From Hanleya hanleyi (Eukaryota; Mollusca; Polyplacophora; Lepidopleurida; Hanleyidae): a stretch of 64,000 nt of DNA. Shown in pieces: positions 28,813 to 41,539 of the stretch (positions are counted from its first letter, which is position 1; each line of letters begins with the position of its first letter). The stretch is taken from contig JAVTVY010037272.1 of the NCBI GenBank assembly GCA_036873755.1, positions 1-64,000 of the forward strand, given 5' to 3'. The notes under the pieces were generated by a model that was not told the DNA's origin, searched no databases, and saw only the letters and a program-made list of their open reading frames with translations. The translations under genes were made by a program, and so were the position numbers.

Positions 28813-31800
28813 GTAAGGAAGGGCTTTCAAAGTTCAGTAAATATTTTCGCATTAATATATGAATACGCATGCACATAACATTTCCCAGTCGGAGAAACCA
28901 TGATGTGCGCAGTCAAGTTGTCAAGTTGTATGTACTATAGCGTAAAGCACTTTCTTCTAACAATTCCTTCTGGTCGCCAAAGTACAGAACCATATCGGAT
29001 GTTGTACTGTGGAAATCAGATCCAAACCTAAGGACAATTAGAGTGCAATATATATCTCGGTATGATGACAATCATATATCTCTGTTTCGGCAATTTGGAT
29101 TTTCTATTTGGGTTCCCTTTCGAATCTCCTCACAGGTACCAATGGCAAGTTGCTTCGGCGATTTGAAACATTTGGTGGCCGACCTGATAAAACCGGCTAA
29201 GGACGACATAGGACGAGTGAGGGCAATATATAGGTGGATTACAGAACAGGATGTCAGCGTAATGAGCTTTACTCACACGGAGAACGCGAGATCAGCAGCT
29301 CACTATCTGGCCCAAGTGAAGGAGAACAAAGGTGGTTACCCCGAGCTGTTTCAACAAATGTGCAGGTAAGGTACCGACAGACAGACGGATAGACGGACGG
29401 AGAGATAAAGAAATATTACGCAGTGTGAATATTGGTGATTCTAGAAGAAATCTTAGGTTCACGATCATTGGTCCAGGGGTATTATCATCGAATGTTACTG
29501 ACTATTGCATGTCGAACTAGATTAACAAATTTCTGACATGTTTGTTTCATCTCCGTTGTTATATTTGTCGTTCTGAACGCTTAATCCATGTACTATATGA
29601 CACATGTGATCATGAGAATAATGTTAATACATAAACAAGTATGATTCGGCAAAACGATTTCATATAACGATATTACCCCGTTCTCCAGGGGCAACCATTT
29701 TTCCTATCCATCTTGTGCGTTTTGTTCAGCGCCGTACGATTTCGGCCTCGCTATATTTCATGTCTTGTAATTTGTTTTTTCATTGTTTCTCTTATATACA
29801 GACGCGCCAAAATACAATGTCGCACCGTGCCCGGTTTTGTAAAAGGTTTCAGGTATGAGCCTGATAGCGATGTCACGGAACGAGCTGGCGGATGGTCCGC
29901 AGTGTATGTATCAAATTGCTGGCGATTGGTCGACTGCAACTGGGGCGCAAGTCACGTGTCCAGTGGAGACTCTCGTGAGTGGTCAGCACGTGTCGGAAGC
30001 TCCAGCGAAGATACAGACACGAGTGCCCCAACCAAAATGTCTTTCGGTTACGAAGGATATTATTTTCTGACCGATCCACATCACCTTATCTATAGTCATT
30101 ACCCATCGGACGAGAAATGGCAACTTCTAGCACGCCCAGTCAGCCTTGAAGAATTTAAAGACATGGCTTATCTTAAACCAGATTTCTTTACCTCCGGTTT
30201 CGACATACACAGTCATCCGAAGAGTATTATTGAATCGGAAAGTGGAGAGTGCCTTATAACCCTCCGGCTACCTGCGTATGCTTGCCATCGGTTTATATAC
30301 CGACTACACAGATCAAAGAACAGCGGAAACACAGCGAGTGTCGATAATATCGGCCTGGAGAGATACGTCTTTCTAGACATGGCAAGGGATGAGTCTTTAT
30401 TGCGTGCTAAAATAAATTTGCCGTGTGCGGGAAAATACAAACTGAAACTATTCAGTAAGGACACCACAAACCCAGAGAATGTTTTTTCGAGTATTTGCTC
30501 GTATATTATCATCTTTGACAAATCCCCAAGCGAATCGGTTCGACCATATCCACCAAATGCCAGGTGTGAGTGGGGTCCTGGAGCTGACATGCAAATGCTC
30601 GGTGTTGTGCCAGAATCACACCCATCTGGTGTGATAGAGGCAGAAGATGGAGAGGTCGAAGTTACGTTTATCCTAAACCAGAATGTTGAATTCCTGCACA
30701 AATTGCTTCACAAGGGGAGAGAAGAATTGACGTACAGAGATTTTGTGTTTCACAGGTTTGAAGACAATCGGGTTATTTTTAAGGTCCGCCTTCCAGAACC
30801 TGGACGATACACATTGAGTTTATATGCTAAGAAAGCAGAAACAGAGGGGCCTTTTCCAAACGTCTGCAACTACCTCATCGAAAGTGAGGAAAGGTCGGCA
30901 AACACATTGCCATTCCCTGAGATATACAACGGGCGAGTCGGTCCCAACTTGTACTTCCACGAATTAGGAATAAGTTCGCTCGGCAATGCTTCGGGGTTCT
31001 TTGTTTGCAGAGAATCAGGCGAGCTTGCGTTGAAATTCCAATTTTCTCGTTTGGTCTCCTTCCTTTCAACACTCCGTCTCCAAGTGGGTAAGGGGTACAA
31101 GGATTTCAACGACTACACAAGTTTCACAATAGAAGGAGATGTGATAACGTTTTACCTTGTTTTCCCCGAACCTGGAATGTATCACTTGACGCTATTCGCT
31201 AGAGAACCTTCTTCATCGAACAGTTACCCTCCTATCTACAACGGTTTAATCCAGGCGGATTTTCCCAAAGTTGGTGCGATTCCATTCCCCAAAATCTTTT
31301 CGAAATGGAAAGATAGTTATCAAATGTTGGAACCCACTGTTGGATATCTTCCTACAAATGAGAAAATTCGTTTCGTGGCTAAGATACCCGATGCTGAAGG
31401 AGTGGCCATCATTGGAACCACTTGGGTTCACCTTCAATTGAACAACAAAGACTTGTGGGATGGTATCCTTGAGACTGGGGATATGGAATGTGACCTTAAA
31501 TTTTCCGCCAGTATATCACCAGAAACCGATAAATACGCCTGCCTTCAACTGTTCAAGGTAGTTTTCCTGTGTTCATAATTCTTCGATCTTTAATCGTACC
31601 AATTTAATTCATTTATGCCTTTCACCAAAATTGATTTTATGAACATGATATCAAATCACAATAGCAAGCGTCAGATGTGACATTCAATATTCAGCCGTCG
31701 TCCATAAAAGAATTTTCGCGTAATAATCGACAGATCTATTTCGTATGACAGCACCAATTCCGAATGTGTATTAAATACAAAACAATAATAAACACAAATA

Positions 31801-34800
31801 TTGTGTCATACTTGATCATGTTCTTTACATAAACCCTAATCATTCACCATTATTCATGCTTATTTCTCGATATATCCGTATTGCATTGCAGCTTTCCAAT
31901 ACAATCAATGTGGGATACGTCAGAGATTTGACGATATTTTTTTCATTGGATCAGCCCGTTATCCATGTATTAATGTGTAGACTACAGATATCGCATTTGT
32001 ATTCATGTTTTAGCGTATCCAATATATATTAACACTTACAAACAGTAATTGCATAAGATGACTTTGTTTATTAACCCCAGGTTGTCTCCAAACAAACTCT
32101 TAAGAAGGTAACCGCGAAACAAAAAGAGCTATATGAGGAAGCACAAAATCGGTTCAAGGCCGATCAAAAGAGACAAGAGGAAAAAGACGTTGCCAAAGGA
32201 AGGAAAACAAAAGAAGAAATAGATAACAAAAGAGAAGTCGAAGAAGAACGAAAACGACAGGAAAAGCAAAGAATCCAAGAAGAAATCAAACAGCAGCAGG
32301 AAGAGGATAAACGACGTCAGGAAGAGAAACGAAAGCAGGAAGAAGAGTTTATGAACAAGGTTGCTGCAGAGCTCTTGAGAAATAAAGAAGCCGAACAGAT
32401 AGAAAGAAGAAAGGAGGAAGAAGAAGCGGAACGCATCAGACATGAAACAGAGAAGAGACAAATTCAGGAACGTGTGGAACAGGAAGAAGGAAGGGAACTG
32501 CGTCGGATAGAAGCTGGCGTTCATGATGCGAAAAGACAGGTGGGCCATCATACTGACTACTATTGGTCGAGACATTGCGTTCGGAAGTCTTCTTTGTGAG
32601 GTTGAGACGATCAAAATATGATAATGCTCATATATTATCCCTATCTAACCTGGGCTATTTGGGACCTGTCCAGGCCGGGGGAGGGCTAAATATTTTTCTT
32701 ATCCCTTGAGCTAAAGGGCTGAAACTTACGACACTATACCCTCAGGTCAAGGTCTACCAGAAAATGTAAAAGAGAATCTATAAGATGGCCGCTTTGATGA
32801 CGTCAGAGTGACGTCATATTCAAAACAGGCATTTTTGGACGGTTTTTTCGTCAAGATTTTTCGAATTTTTTATTTGTGTTTTCTTCGCAAAAACTGCATG
32901 ACACACTGGTAAATAATGATCTTATTTGGAATAAAATGGCTTTCTGCCCACTTTTCCACTCAGAAAAGCGGGAATTTTGAAGAAAAATGACAACATATCT
33001 TTTGTGGTACCTCACGTGGCTGTCATTCTGAATTTACCCATGATCCTCTGCTCGGGGGGTTATGCAAATATGCACAAAATAACTCCAATATGATTAATTA
33101 AAAATTCAAGGAGATTCATCTCTCAATTTTAAGTCATTCCGGAGGTTAGGCAGAAAGTTTGATAAGGGGGAAGGGGCATTTTTGTGACTATAGTTTTTCT
33201 TTATTCGGAATTTACGGTTCACAAAGCTGAGCAGCGTATCCAATTAAAAAATAATTAAATATATTAAGAAAGACAAATCCCATGCGTTCCTTTTAAACTG
33301 CAATTCATTCCGATGGCTCGGTGATGTGAAGGATATCGGTAGAAATAATACCGTCCTGGGCATTATTTTGAGCTACATTTATAGGCGGAGGGGTATTTTT
33401 TTTTTTTTGTACAAACAGTTTGGTAGTTTATTTATGATATCATACACTGCCATCGATGTGGACTGGCCATGATAGTTAGAGCAATCTGGCAGAATATGAT
33501 CGAGGGACGGTAGATATACATTCGAATATCCTCATATCACTTTTGCCAAGGGTGTTGGATTTACACATACATTGACCCTTAAGTTCAACATCCTGAGGTT
33601 ATGGATATATGTGTACAGCAATATCATGATTTATATGTGTACAGCAATGTGATGAGTTGCTGAAAGAAAACAATAGTATAAATATTAACGTGATCCAGCT
33701 TCATCTTCTGGATTTGTTGTTCTTCTTTCCAGTCGTCCAAATCTATGACGCAAAACAATAAGAGAACCGACATTACTTAAATGATCTATTTCAGGCGAAC
33801 GTTTTGGAGCTCACATTGGCCGAAGCGCGGGCATCAGCCACAAAAGAAGAGTTGGAACGACAAAAAAAAGTTTCCGAAAGTAAGTCAATTGTCACATGAG
33901 TGAATAGGTTTCAAAACGAATATCATGTGCTAGTTTATATTTTCATCGATTGAATGCGGTTTTTTCACAATTAAGAAAATTTATAAAATAGTGTGGTAAA
34001 TTCGACCTATGACTAAAATTCCATTTTGGTAGTTTAATATTTCTACTCTATAGGGGTATATTCAATAATACGATGTTAAGGCATAGCTAGAATGTATACA
34101 TTTGGAGAACAACAGAAGGTCCGGCTATGTTTCACACATCTTGTTGAATATCTGGCTATGTATTAACATCATGTCCTTCAAAATTACCCAATAAAAGTCG
34201 AAATATTGAACTACCAAAATCGACTTATATGTCAAGATAATCAGTGGATCTCAAGGAAAATGAATTCTCCAACCTCTCTCAATGTGTTTTGACATGGAAA
34301 ACTGGTTGACTTTTGTACTATGAATCAATTGACCTCAAATTAATCGTTGTGGATGTGCATTTTGTTGAGAACAGAACAGTTCCACTTCAAACATGTTAAC
34401 AAGAATGATTTGTGCAGAGAGGGCGATAACTCGAAAACTGAACGATTGTGTTATAATTCCCTTTTGAATTATGTACGTTGTGATCATTCTTTTTATACAC
34501 CTCGTATATATCCTCGTATGTGATGGCGTGAAGAAAACTGTCTGTTGACCTTGTCTCCCTCTGTTGTTTCTTTACTTCGTTGTGCCTTTTTGAATTGAGT
34601 GTGTATGGGAATGTATCGGTATCGAGTTCATACATCAATGATTTACCCATTTTCGCCATCCGTTAAATCTACACAGGACCTTGGGTTCTCTTTCAGGTAA
34701 CGCTATACGCGAAAAGCTTATAGCGGCTATCAAGAAGGGAGAGAGGGCTTCGCTAGAAACCGCCATCTTGGAATTCAAGAAGAGTGGCACCAAGCAGACG

Positions 34801-36449
34801 CAGGGGGAACTTGACGAGGCACAGGCTGTGTGTGACTTGCTTGTTTTGAAAGAAGGTGCATTTAAGTTCAGATGTAAATTTCGATGGAAAAAGGGGGTTG
34901 GTGGTTTGAATATGGCTGTCAAATCCTACCTTCAATAGGCGGCTGTTATCCACTAACAATTTTAATCGAAAGGACACTTGCGAATGACCCTGTACCACTG
35001 AATCGATATTCCAATTAATCACTCAGTGAATATTTCTATTCTATACTGCTATTTTCCATAACTTTTATTCCACAGTATGTGCGTGCGTGATTTTTCTTTC
35101 ACAGAATGAAATTATTCTTGAAAATCTATAACGGAATGAAAGAATATTTATATATCTGATCAATTCATCTCCCTCTATTGCTTTGTATATTGTAGCCCTG
35201 TTCTCTGCAATGGGATCCAAGGATCTGGCGGCTTTGAAGCGGGCCATCAGCCGCATCGAAGAAAGGGGATTCAATGCAAAACTGCACGAAGAATTGGCCC
35301 AAGGGAAAGACAAGCTTCGGACACTTGAAAGAATACAAAAATTAAAATCGTCTATTCTGTCCATGGACGCAAAGACCATGACTGAAATGAGACGGTATAA
35401 CAACCCACCGGAAATGGTTCATAAAGTGATGATTGCCACACTACTACTGCTCGGTGAACATGAAGGAATCACAAAAGTAAGTGTGCTTCCCTTCTGTAAC
35501 ACAGATCGTCCATACAGTGGTAATTTGTACTTTAGTGAACATGGTATGATCACCAGATTTGTTATTAGCATACCACATACAGGTATACCTGCAAATGGAT
35601 GGATCACCGAAGCAGGTGATTTACAAAGTCATAATTGTCGTACGAGTGAGTTTTGGTACACTACCTGCAACAATGGCTTCTCCATGGAGGCCACCGTCAG
35701 GAAATTATATGTGAAATTAATGTGTATATTAATTTTCTGTATACAGTAATATTTATAGCGAAGTTGAAAGATAAAGTGGAAACTGCTTTTGTTGTCCGCT
35801 GAAGTAGTATGAGTTAAGCTTTTTATTGTGACTTCGATTGCCCAAAAGTCGCCATAAACCACTTATCAACGTTGTGGTCACGTGAGTGCATGAAGACGGG
35901 CTAGCGGGAGATCATCCCAGCTGCTGTGTATAACTCCTGGTTTCCAGATTCTTTGCGCCTTCGACAAAAGACTGTATCATTATTCCACCAGTTCATGTTT
36001 CATAGAAACCCCATCAGTTGATGATTTACAAACTCCGAGTTACCTACGGTCATTGTATTCTTAGTGTCTATAAGAATATCTCAAAAAATGTGTTAACTGA
36101 ATTCTTTTGCAAATCTTTGGTCCCCTATTAGAGAACCTAATTTGAATATACTTTATCCGAAAGCGCGGAAATACTGGGTAATACATTTCAACAACTTTAT
36201 GCTTTTGGCAGTTTGAAACGTCTACAACACATAATCTACAAGTCGTGTGTTGCTTTACTATAGAAATGGATCAGATGCCAGAAGCGCTGTAACCCGACCG
36301 GCCCAGAGGGCTTGAAGAGGAGAGTGTTGGACTTCGACGTAGATAGTTTGCATCCAGAGATCGCCGCTCGAGCTGGGGAGATCCTCTCTGATCTGGACCT
36401 TGATCAAGTCAGCCTGATCAGCTCAGGAGCGGCCGCATTCTACGTCTGG
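28468..36449 (+). CDS. KY/hillarin-like transglutaminase-fold protein with dynein-stalk-like C-terminus (partial gene, 8 exons)
   Basis: Eight exons join in phase: 28,468-28,812; 29,136-29,365; 29,802-31,557; 32,081-32,539; 33,795-33,879; 34,697-34,855; 35,196-35,476; 36,264-36,449 (about 1,167 codons, 5' and 3' ends not found). Order: a linker ending DYAYIDEHVLK, a transglutaminase-like KY domain, KY-type beta-sandwich repeats, a long charged coiled coil, a helical segment, and a region matching the dynein heavy-chain stalk (PPEMVHKVMIATLLLLGE, then VLDFDVDSL..ISSGAAAFYVW). KY/hillarin proteins are cytoskeletal scaffolds. Here the catalytic Cys and His are replaced, so a structural role is likely. 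The last exon is duplicated seven times downstream. Confidence 0.75.
29136..29365 (+). CDS. KY-like gene exon 2: transglutaminase-like core
   Basis: Phase 0 in, 2 out. Contains DDIGRVRAIYRWITEQD, the family's helix before the active site, then KENKGGYPELFQQMC. Family members have C-x-G-Y-x-x-(L/I)-F; here the Cys position is Lys. Confidence 0.8.
29802..31557 (+). CDS. KY-like gene exon 3: rest of TG-like domain and beta repeats
   Basis: Opens with CRTVPGFVKGFRYE, then GGWSAVYV and WRLVDCNWGAS. The family His of HAWNAV is Gly; the Asp is kept. KY-specific region follows, then about four copies of a 110-130 residue unit with a recurring (F/L)PEPG(R/M)Y.L.L.AK motif and a (V/I)CNYLIE-like end. 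One large 586-codon exon, phase 2 to 0, donor GTAGTT. Confidence 0.85.
31680..31750. repeat. fragment of RT-element 3' UTR in intron 3
   Basis: ATTCAGCCGTCGTCCAT(A/T)A followed by GAAT.TTCGCGT.ATAATC matches about 63,045-63,090 with several changes. Confidence 0.55.
32081..32539 (+). CDS. KY-like gene exon 4: charged coiled coil
   Basis: 153 codons, phase 0 both sides, acceptor CCCCAG, donor GTGGGC. Composition is almost entirely E, K, R and Q with heptads, such as KREVEEERKRQEKQRIQEE. Predicted single long helix or coiled coil. Confidence 0.8.
32635..33180 (+). repeat. dispersed repeat R1, copy D, in intron 4
   Basis: Shares TTATCCCTTGAGCTAA, TCTACCAGAAAATGTAAA, TGACGTCAGAGTGACGTCA (about 32,797-32,815) and CACGTGGCTGTCATTC, and ends GATAAGGGGGAAGGGG. 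The YY1-like site is mutated. Confidence 0.75.
33181..33794. other. intron 4 remainder, nothing recognised
   Basis: Non-coding, one poly-T run near 33,400; no repeat or RNA gene seen. The later introns (33,880-34,696; 34,856-35,195; 35,477-36,263) are likewise featureless. Confidence 0.4.
33795..33879 (+). CDS. KY-like gene exon 5
   Basis: Phase 0 to 1; acceptor TTTCAG, donor GTAAGT. Encodes LTLAEARASATKEELERQ, a continuation of the coiled coil. Confidence 0.7.
34697..34855 (+). CDS. KY-like gene exon 6: helical repeat
   Basis: Phase 1 to 1. IREKLIAAIKKGERASLETA and ELDEAQAVCDLLVLKE form a two-helix repeat of L..AI..G....LE.AI type. Exon 7 opens with a related unit. Confidence 0.7.
35196..35476 (+). 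CDS. KY-like gene exon 7: helical repeat and stalk start
   Basis: Phase 1 to 0, donor GTAAGT. First part DLAALKRAISRIEERGFNAK repeats the exon 6 pattern. Second part (MTEMRRYNNPPEMVHKVM, LLLLGEH) matches the N-terminal half of the dynein microtubule-binding stalk, where PP..V..VM...LLG is characteristic. Confidence 0.75.
36264..36449 (+). CDS. KY-like gene exon 8 (array founder): dynein-stalk-like second half
   Basis: 62 codons, phase 0 both sides, acceptor CTATAG, donor GTAAGT. KWIRCQKRCNPTGPEG, then LKRRVLDFDVDSLHPEI and ISSGAAAFYVW. In dynein the same region reads L..L..FD.D.I and ends with S...W. This is the only copy with a native acceptor; all later copies replace its first 47 bases. 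Confidence 0.8.
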
Positions 36450-39225
36450 GTAAGTTTGATATCAATTTCGATATTCAGTTGACCACATGTCAGTTTGAAT
36501 TATAAGATAGCTTCAAATAGATATTGGCAGCAAATGTTGACCTCATCATGGGACATATGATCATGATGACTTGTCTTTTAGTCTTAGTATCTATCATGTT
36601 GTCGCATGTTTCAACTGCATTTCAGACCGATACGCATGTTTTGGGTTAAAGTGCAGTGCCAAAGAAAATGGAACTCTTCTGTGTCGGGATATCAATTTAG
36701 TCCATACCCTGGGGGCCAGAATATCAATCAGAGAGATCAAAATGTACATGTATGATCCTGTATTACTGGTTTCAATTCTGTCACAAATATTTTCTGGATT
36801 TGGACCAGTGTGCGTTTCACTTCTTTTATAATCTCAATTTAGCGTACTAGTTTCATAATTATTAACAGCTTCATGGAAAGTCTGATGCTACCATAGGTCA
36901 AGTAACACAGCTATTTGTAATATATGGCGAGTTCCACTGTTTTCACCATCCAAAAACTTGAGTATTACAAGACACTGGCTCACAAGCAGCTTGCAGACTA
37001 CCGTATATTTTTGGACCATATGGACTCAAGGATTACATTCTGAGAAGGAGGCCTTCATGCAGCAAATAACATGTGGACCATTCTTTGCACGTCACATCAT
37101 CAACAGATCTAGTATTCTGAGATAATTTCTCCGGACTGTGCCTTGGTCGTAAAGTATGCTGAAATGTGCAGTACAGATATATGCGCAGCTGTTCTCATTC
37201 TATTGATATTTTACCTGAGTACGAGCGATACGATTCAAATCATGAGCGACGCTATACACGTATGTCGACAGCCTCCATTCCTTTCCCAACTGAGTAAAAG
37301 TGTCTTGGTCCCGAGTTATCGCCTTCAGTAGATGTCTAGTAACAGTTCTATGACATTCCAACCAGGTGCTGCAACCTCCTATCGCATCAATGAATTAAGC
37401 TCTCACAATGTTTGATGGCATGGATGAGGGCAATACAGTCCAGGTCATGTTCAGAGCTGGGGAGAGTATGAATACGTACGTATCTTCTATGGCAATGATC
37501 ACAGCCTCTGGTACAGTATACTTTGCATGCAACAACATACGGATGTCTGCTCCCTCATATGTAGAACGGGACGCCTCAACCTCTGTTACAGCAGCACGCG
37601 TGAACTCGAAGCATTTGTCATCACAGATGACCAGCAGGATCAGGTACTCAAGCTACGTGCCCACCTGTCGTTATTACCATTTCTGTAAAGACTACATAAA
37701 GTATCTGACCCACGGTTTACCCTCTCTACAATTCAAATGGAATTCTTCTTGTAAACATGATCCGATCGACGACTTCCTGAACCGATAGTGCTTCTGATAG
37801 ATTTCACAAAGAAATTACAACACATATAAGGGAAGTGGGAAGAGGTGCCGACATACTGACTGCGTCATATGACCTCACAGAATAGTCTTCTGGTAAACCT
37901 ATTCTAAAGCACATACCAAGAATGTAACGATTCGTGATATGTGTTGTATCTCAGGTACGCTTTTATTGTTCCTGTTCATGTGGCAACATGGATGATATGA
38001 CCACACGGCCCCAAGCACCGGCATAAGCGGTATTAGATACAAATCTAGAGAGCTATGATGGAAATGCTCTGACAACTCGTATACTGGTAATTGGTGAGCT
38101 GTTTCGCTGTGACAACTCGTACATTGGAGATTGGTGAGCTGTGTCGTCGTCAGATGTAAATGACGGCAATTAACACAAAATACTAGTCTGTAAGGCCCGA
38201 TGTCGACCCAGCATCAACTTCCCACAAATGCCCACATATATCAAAGACCAAAAGGTCTGTACAGGGGTCGGGCCTCGGGGACGAAACGTCCACCAGCAGA
38301 ATCTCGCCATATACAGGTAAAAATTACAACACATATAAGGGAAGTGGGAAGAGGTGCCGACATACTGACTGCGTCATATGACTTCACAGAATAGTCTTCT
38401 GGTAAACCTATTCTAAAGCACATACCAAGAATCTAACGATTCGTGATATGTGTTGTATCTCAGGTACGCTTTTATTGTTCCTGTTCATGTTCATATACGG
38501 CTATGATGGAAATGCTCTGACAACTCGTATACTGGTAATTGGTGAGCTGTTTCGCTGTGACAACTCGTACATTGGAGATTGGTGAGCTGTATCGTCGTCA
38601 GATGTAAATGACGGCATTTAACACAAAAGGCTAGTCTGTAAGGCCCGATGTCGACCCAGCATCAACTTCCCACAAGTGCCAACATATATCAAAGACCAAA
38701 AGGTCTGTACAGGGGGCGGACCTCGGGGACGAAACGTCCACCAGCAGAATCTCGCCATATACAGGAAAAAATTACAACACATATAAGGGAAGTGGGAAGA
38801 GGTGCCGACATACTGACTGCGTCACATGACTTCACAGAATAGTCTTCTGGTTAACCTATTCTAAAGCACATACCAAGAATGTAACGATTCGTGATATGTG
38901 TTGTATCTCAGGTACGCTTTTATTGTTCCTGTTCATGTGGCAACATGGATGATATGACCACACGGCCCCAAACGCCGGCATAAGCGGTATTAGATACAAA
39001 TCTAGAGAGCTATGATGGAAATGCTCTGACAACTCGTATACTGGTAATTGGTGAGCTGTTTCGCTGTGACAACTCGTACATTGGAGATTGGTGAGCTGTG
39101 TCGTCGTCAGATGTAAATGACGGCAATTAACACAAAATACTAGTCTGTAAGGCCCGATGTCGACCCGGCATCAACTTCCCACAAATGCCAAAATATATCA
39201 AAGACCAAAAGGTCTGTACAGGGGG
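36311..39225 (+). repeat. macro-unit 1 (founder exon copy)
   Basis: 2,915 bp. The E copy here is the genuine exon 8, differing from the rest in SDLDLD instead of SELDLD. B content: a partial long form, then a short form (from 38,200) and a long form (from 38,648). Confidence 0.8.
37790..39222 (+). repeat. sub-repeat B (type copies)
   Basis: B is about 508 bp in the long and 448 bp in the short form. The short form lacks a block containing ACACGGCCCCAAGCACCGGC, the module shared with the RT element. Each B holds GTCGACCCAGCATCAACTTC, ACCAAAAGGTCTGTACAGGG, GGGGACGAAACGTCCACC and a donor-like CATATACAGGTAAAA. E copies 2-8 are joined to B at TGTACAGGGGGC. Confidence 0.8.
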
Positions 39226-41539
39226 CTTGAAGAGGAGAGTGTTGGACTTCGACGTAGATAGTTTGCATCCAGAGATCGCCGCTCGAGCTGGGGAGATCCT
39301 CTCTGAGCTGGACCTTGATCAAGTCAGCCTGATCAGCTCAGGAGCGGCCGCATTCTACGTCTGGGTAAGTTTGATATCAATTTCGATATTCAGTTGACCA
39401 CATGTCAGTTTGAATTAGAAGATAGCTTCAAATAGATATTGGCAGCAAATGTTGACCTCGTCATGGGACATATGATCATGATGACTTGTCTTTTAGTCTT
39501 AGTATCTATCATGTTGTCGCATGTTTCAACTGCATTTCAGACCGATACGCATGTTTTGGGTTAAAGTGCAGTGTCAAAGAAAGTGGAACTCTTCTGTGTC
39601 GGGATATCAATTTAGTCCATACCCTGGGGGCCAGAATATCAATCAGAGAGATCAAAATGTACATGTATGATCCTGTATTACTGGTTTCAATTCTGTCACA
39701 AATATTTTCTGGATTTGGACCAGTGTGCGTTTCACTTCTTTTATAATCTCAATTTAGCGTACTAGTTTCATAATTATTAACAGCTTCACGGAAAGTCTGA
39801 TGCTACCATAGGTCAAGTAACACAGCTATTTGAAATATATGGCGAGTTCCACTGTTTTCACCATCCAAAAACTTGAGTATTACAAGACACTGGCTCACAA
39901 GCAGCTTGCAGACTACCGTATATTTTTGGACCATATGGACTCAAGGATTACATTCTGAGAAGGAGGCCTTCATGCAGCAAATAACATGTGGACCATTCTT
40001 TGCACGTCACATCATCAACAGATCTAGTATTCTGAGATAATCTCTCCGGACTGTGCCTTGGTCGTAAAGTATGCTGAAATGTACAGTACAGATATATGCG
40101 CAGCTGTTCTCATTCTATTGATATTTTACCTGAGTACGAGCGATACGATTCAAATCATGAGCGACGCTATACACGTATGTCGACAGCCTCCATTCCTTTC
40201 CCAACTGAGTAAAAGTGTCTTGGTCCCGAGTTATCGCCTTCAGTAGATGTCTAGTAACAGTTCTATGACATTCCAACCAGGTGCTGCAACCTCCTATCGC
40301 ATCAATGAATTAAGCTCTCACAATGTTTGATGACATGGATGAGGGCAATACAGTCCAGGTCATGTTCAGAGCTGGGGAGAGTATGAATACGTACGTATCT
40401 TCTATGGCAATGATCACAGCCTCTGGTACAGTATACTTTGCATGCAACAACATACGGATGTCTGCTCCCTCATATGTAGAACGGGACGCCTCAACCTCTG
40501 TTACAGCAGCACGCGTCAACTCGAAGCATTTGTCATCACAGATGACCAGCAGGATCAGGTACTCAAGCTACGTGCTCACCTGTCGTTATTACCATTTCTG
40601 TAAAGACTACATAAAGTATCAGACCCACGGTTTAGCCTCTCTACAATTCAAATGGAATTCTTCTTGTAAACATGATCCGATCGACGACTTCCTGAACCGA
40701 TAGTGCTTCTGATAGATTTCACAAAGAAATTACAACACATATAAGGGAAGTGGGAAGAGGTGCCGACATACTGACAGGTACGCTTTTATTGTTCCTGTTC
40801 ATGTTCATATACGGCTATGATGGAAATGCTCTGACAACTCGTATACTGGTAATTGGTGAGCTGTTTCGCTGTGACAACTCGTACATTGGAGATTGGTGAG
40901 CTGTATCGTCGTCAGATGTAAATGACGGCAATTAACACAAAAGACTAGTCTGTAAGGCCCGATGTCGACCCAGCATCAACTTCCCACAAATGCCAACATA
41001 TATCAAAGACCAAAAGGTCTGTACAGGGGGCGGGCCTCGGGGACGAAACGTCCACCAGCAGAATCTCGCCATATACAGGTAAAAATTACAACACATATAA
41101 GGGAAGTGGGAAGAGGTGCCGACATACTGACTGCGTCATATGACTTCACAGAATAGTCTTCTGGTAAACCTATTCTAAAGCACATACCACGAATCTAACG
41201 ATTCGTGATATGTGTTGTATCTCAGGTACGCTTTTATTGTTCCTGTTCATATGGCAACATGGATGATATGACCACACGGCCCCAAGCACCGGCATAAGCG
41301 GTATTAGATACAAATCTAGAGAGCTATGATGGAAATGCTCTGACAACTCGTATACTGGTAATTGGTGAGCTGTTTCGCTGTGACAACTCGTACATTGGAG
41401 ATTGGTGAGCTGTGTCGTCGTCAGATGTAAATGACGGCAATTAACACAAAATACTAGTCTGTAAGGCCCGATGTCGACCCAGCATCAACTTCCCACAAAT
41501 GCCAACATATATCAAAGACCAAAAGGTCTGTACAGGGGG
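39226..41539 (+). repeat. macro-unit 2
   Basis: 2,314 bp, the shortest. The first B is internally deleted (ATACTGACAGGTACGC joins directly), followed by one long B from 40,962. E copy 39,226-39,364 keeps the donor. Confidence 0.8.

Noticed and set aside
32129..32614. 161-codon minus-strand frame
   Set aside because: Antisense shadow of the charged coiled-coil exon 4, giving an artificial Phe/Leu-rich translation.
34396..34659. 88-codon minus-strand frame in a KY-gene intron
   Set aside because: No recognisable domain or supporting signals; chance length in AT-rich intron.
36950..37040. Possible next exon (LEYYKTLAHKQLADYR) after exon 8
   Set aside because: It resembles the dynein sequence after the stalk Trp, but no acceptor in the needed phase precedes it; left as an unproven remnant.
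37408..37788. 126-codon frame repeated in every macro-unit as a gene
   Set aside because: Units are almost identical, so conservation is uninformative; no known domain, promoter or splice context.
38250..38330. Hammerhead-ribozyme-like GGGGACGAAACGTCC in sub-repeat B
   Set aside because: GACGAAACGTC resembles the 3' half of a hammerhead core, but the required CUGAUGA is absent (CTGTACA occurs instead) and stem II does not form in a normal way.
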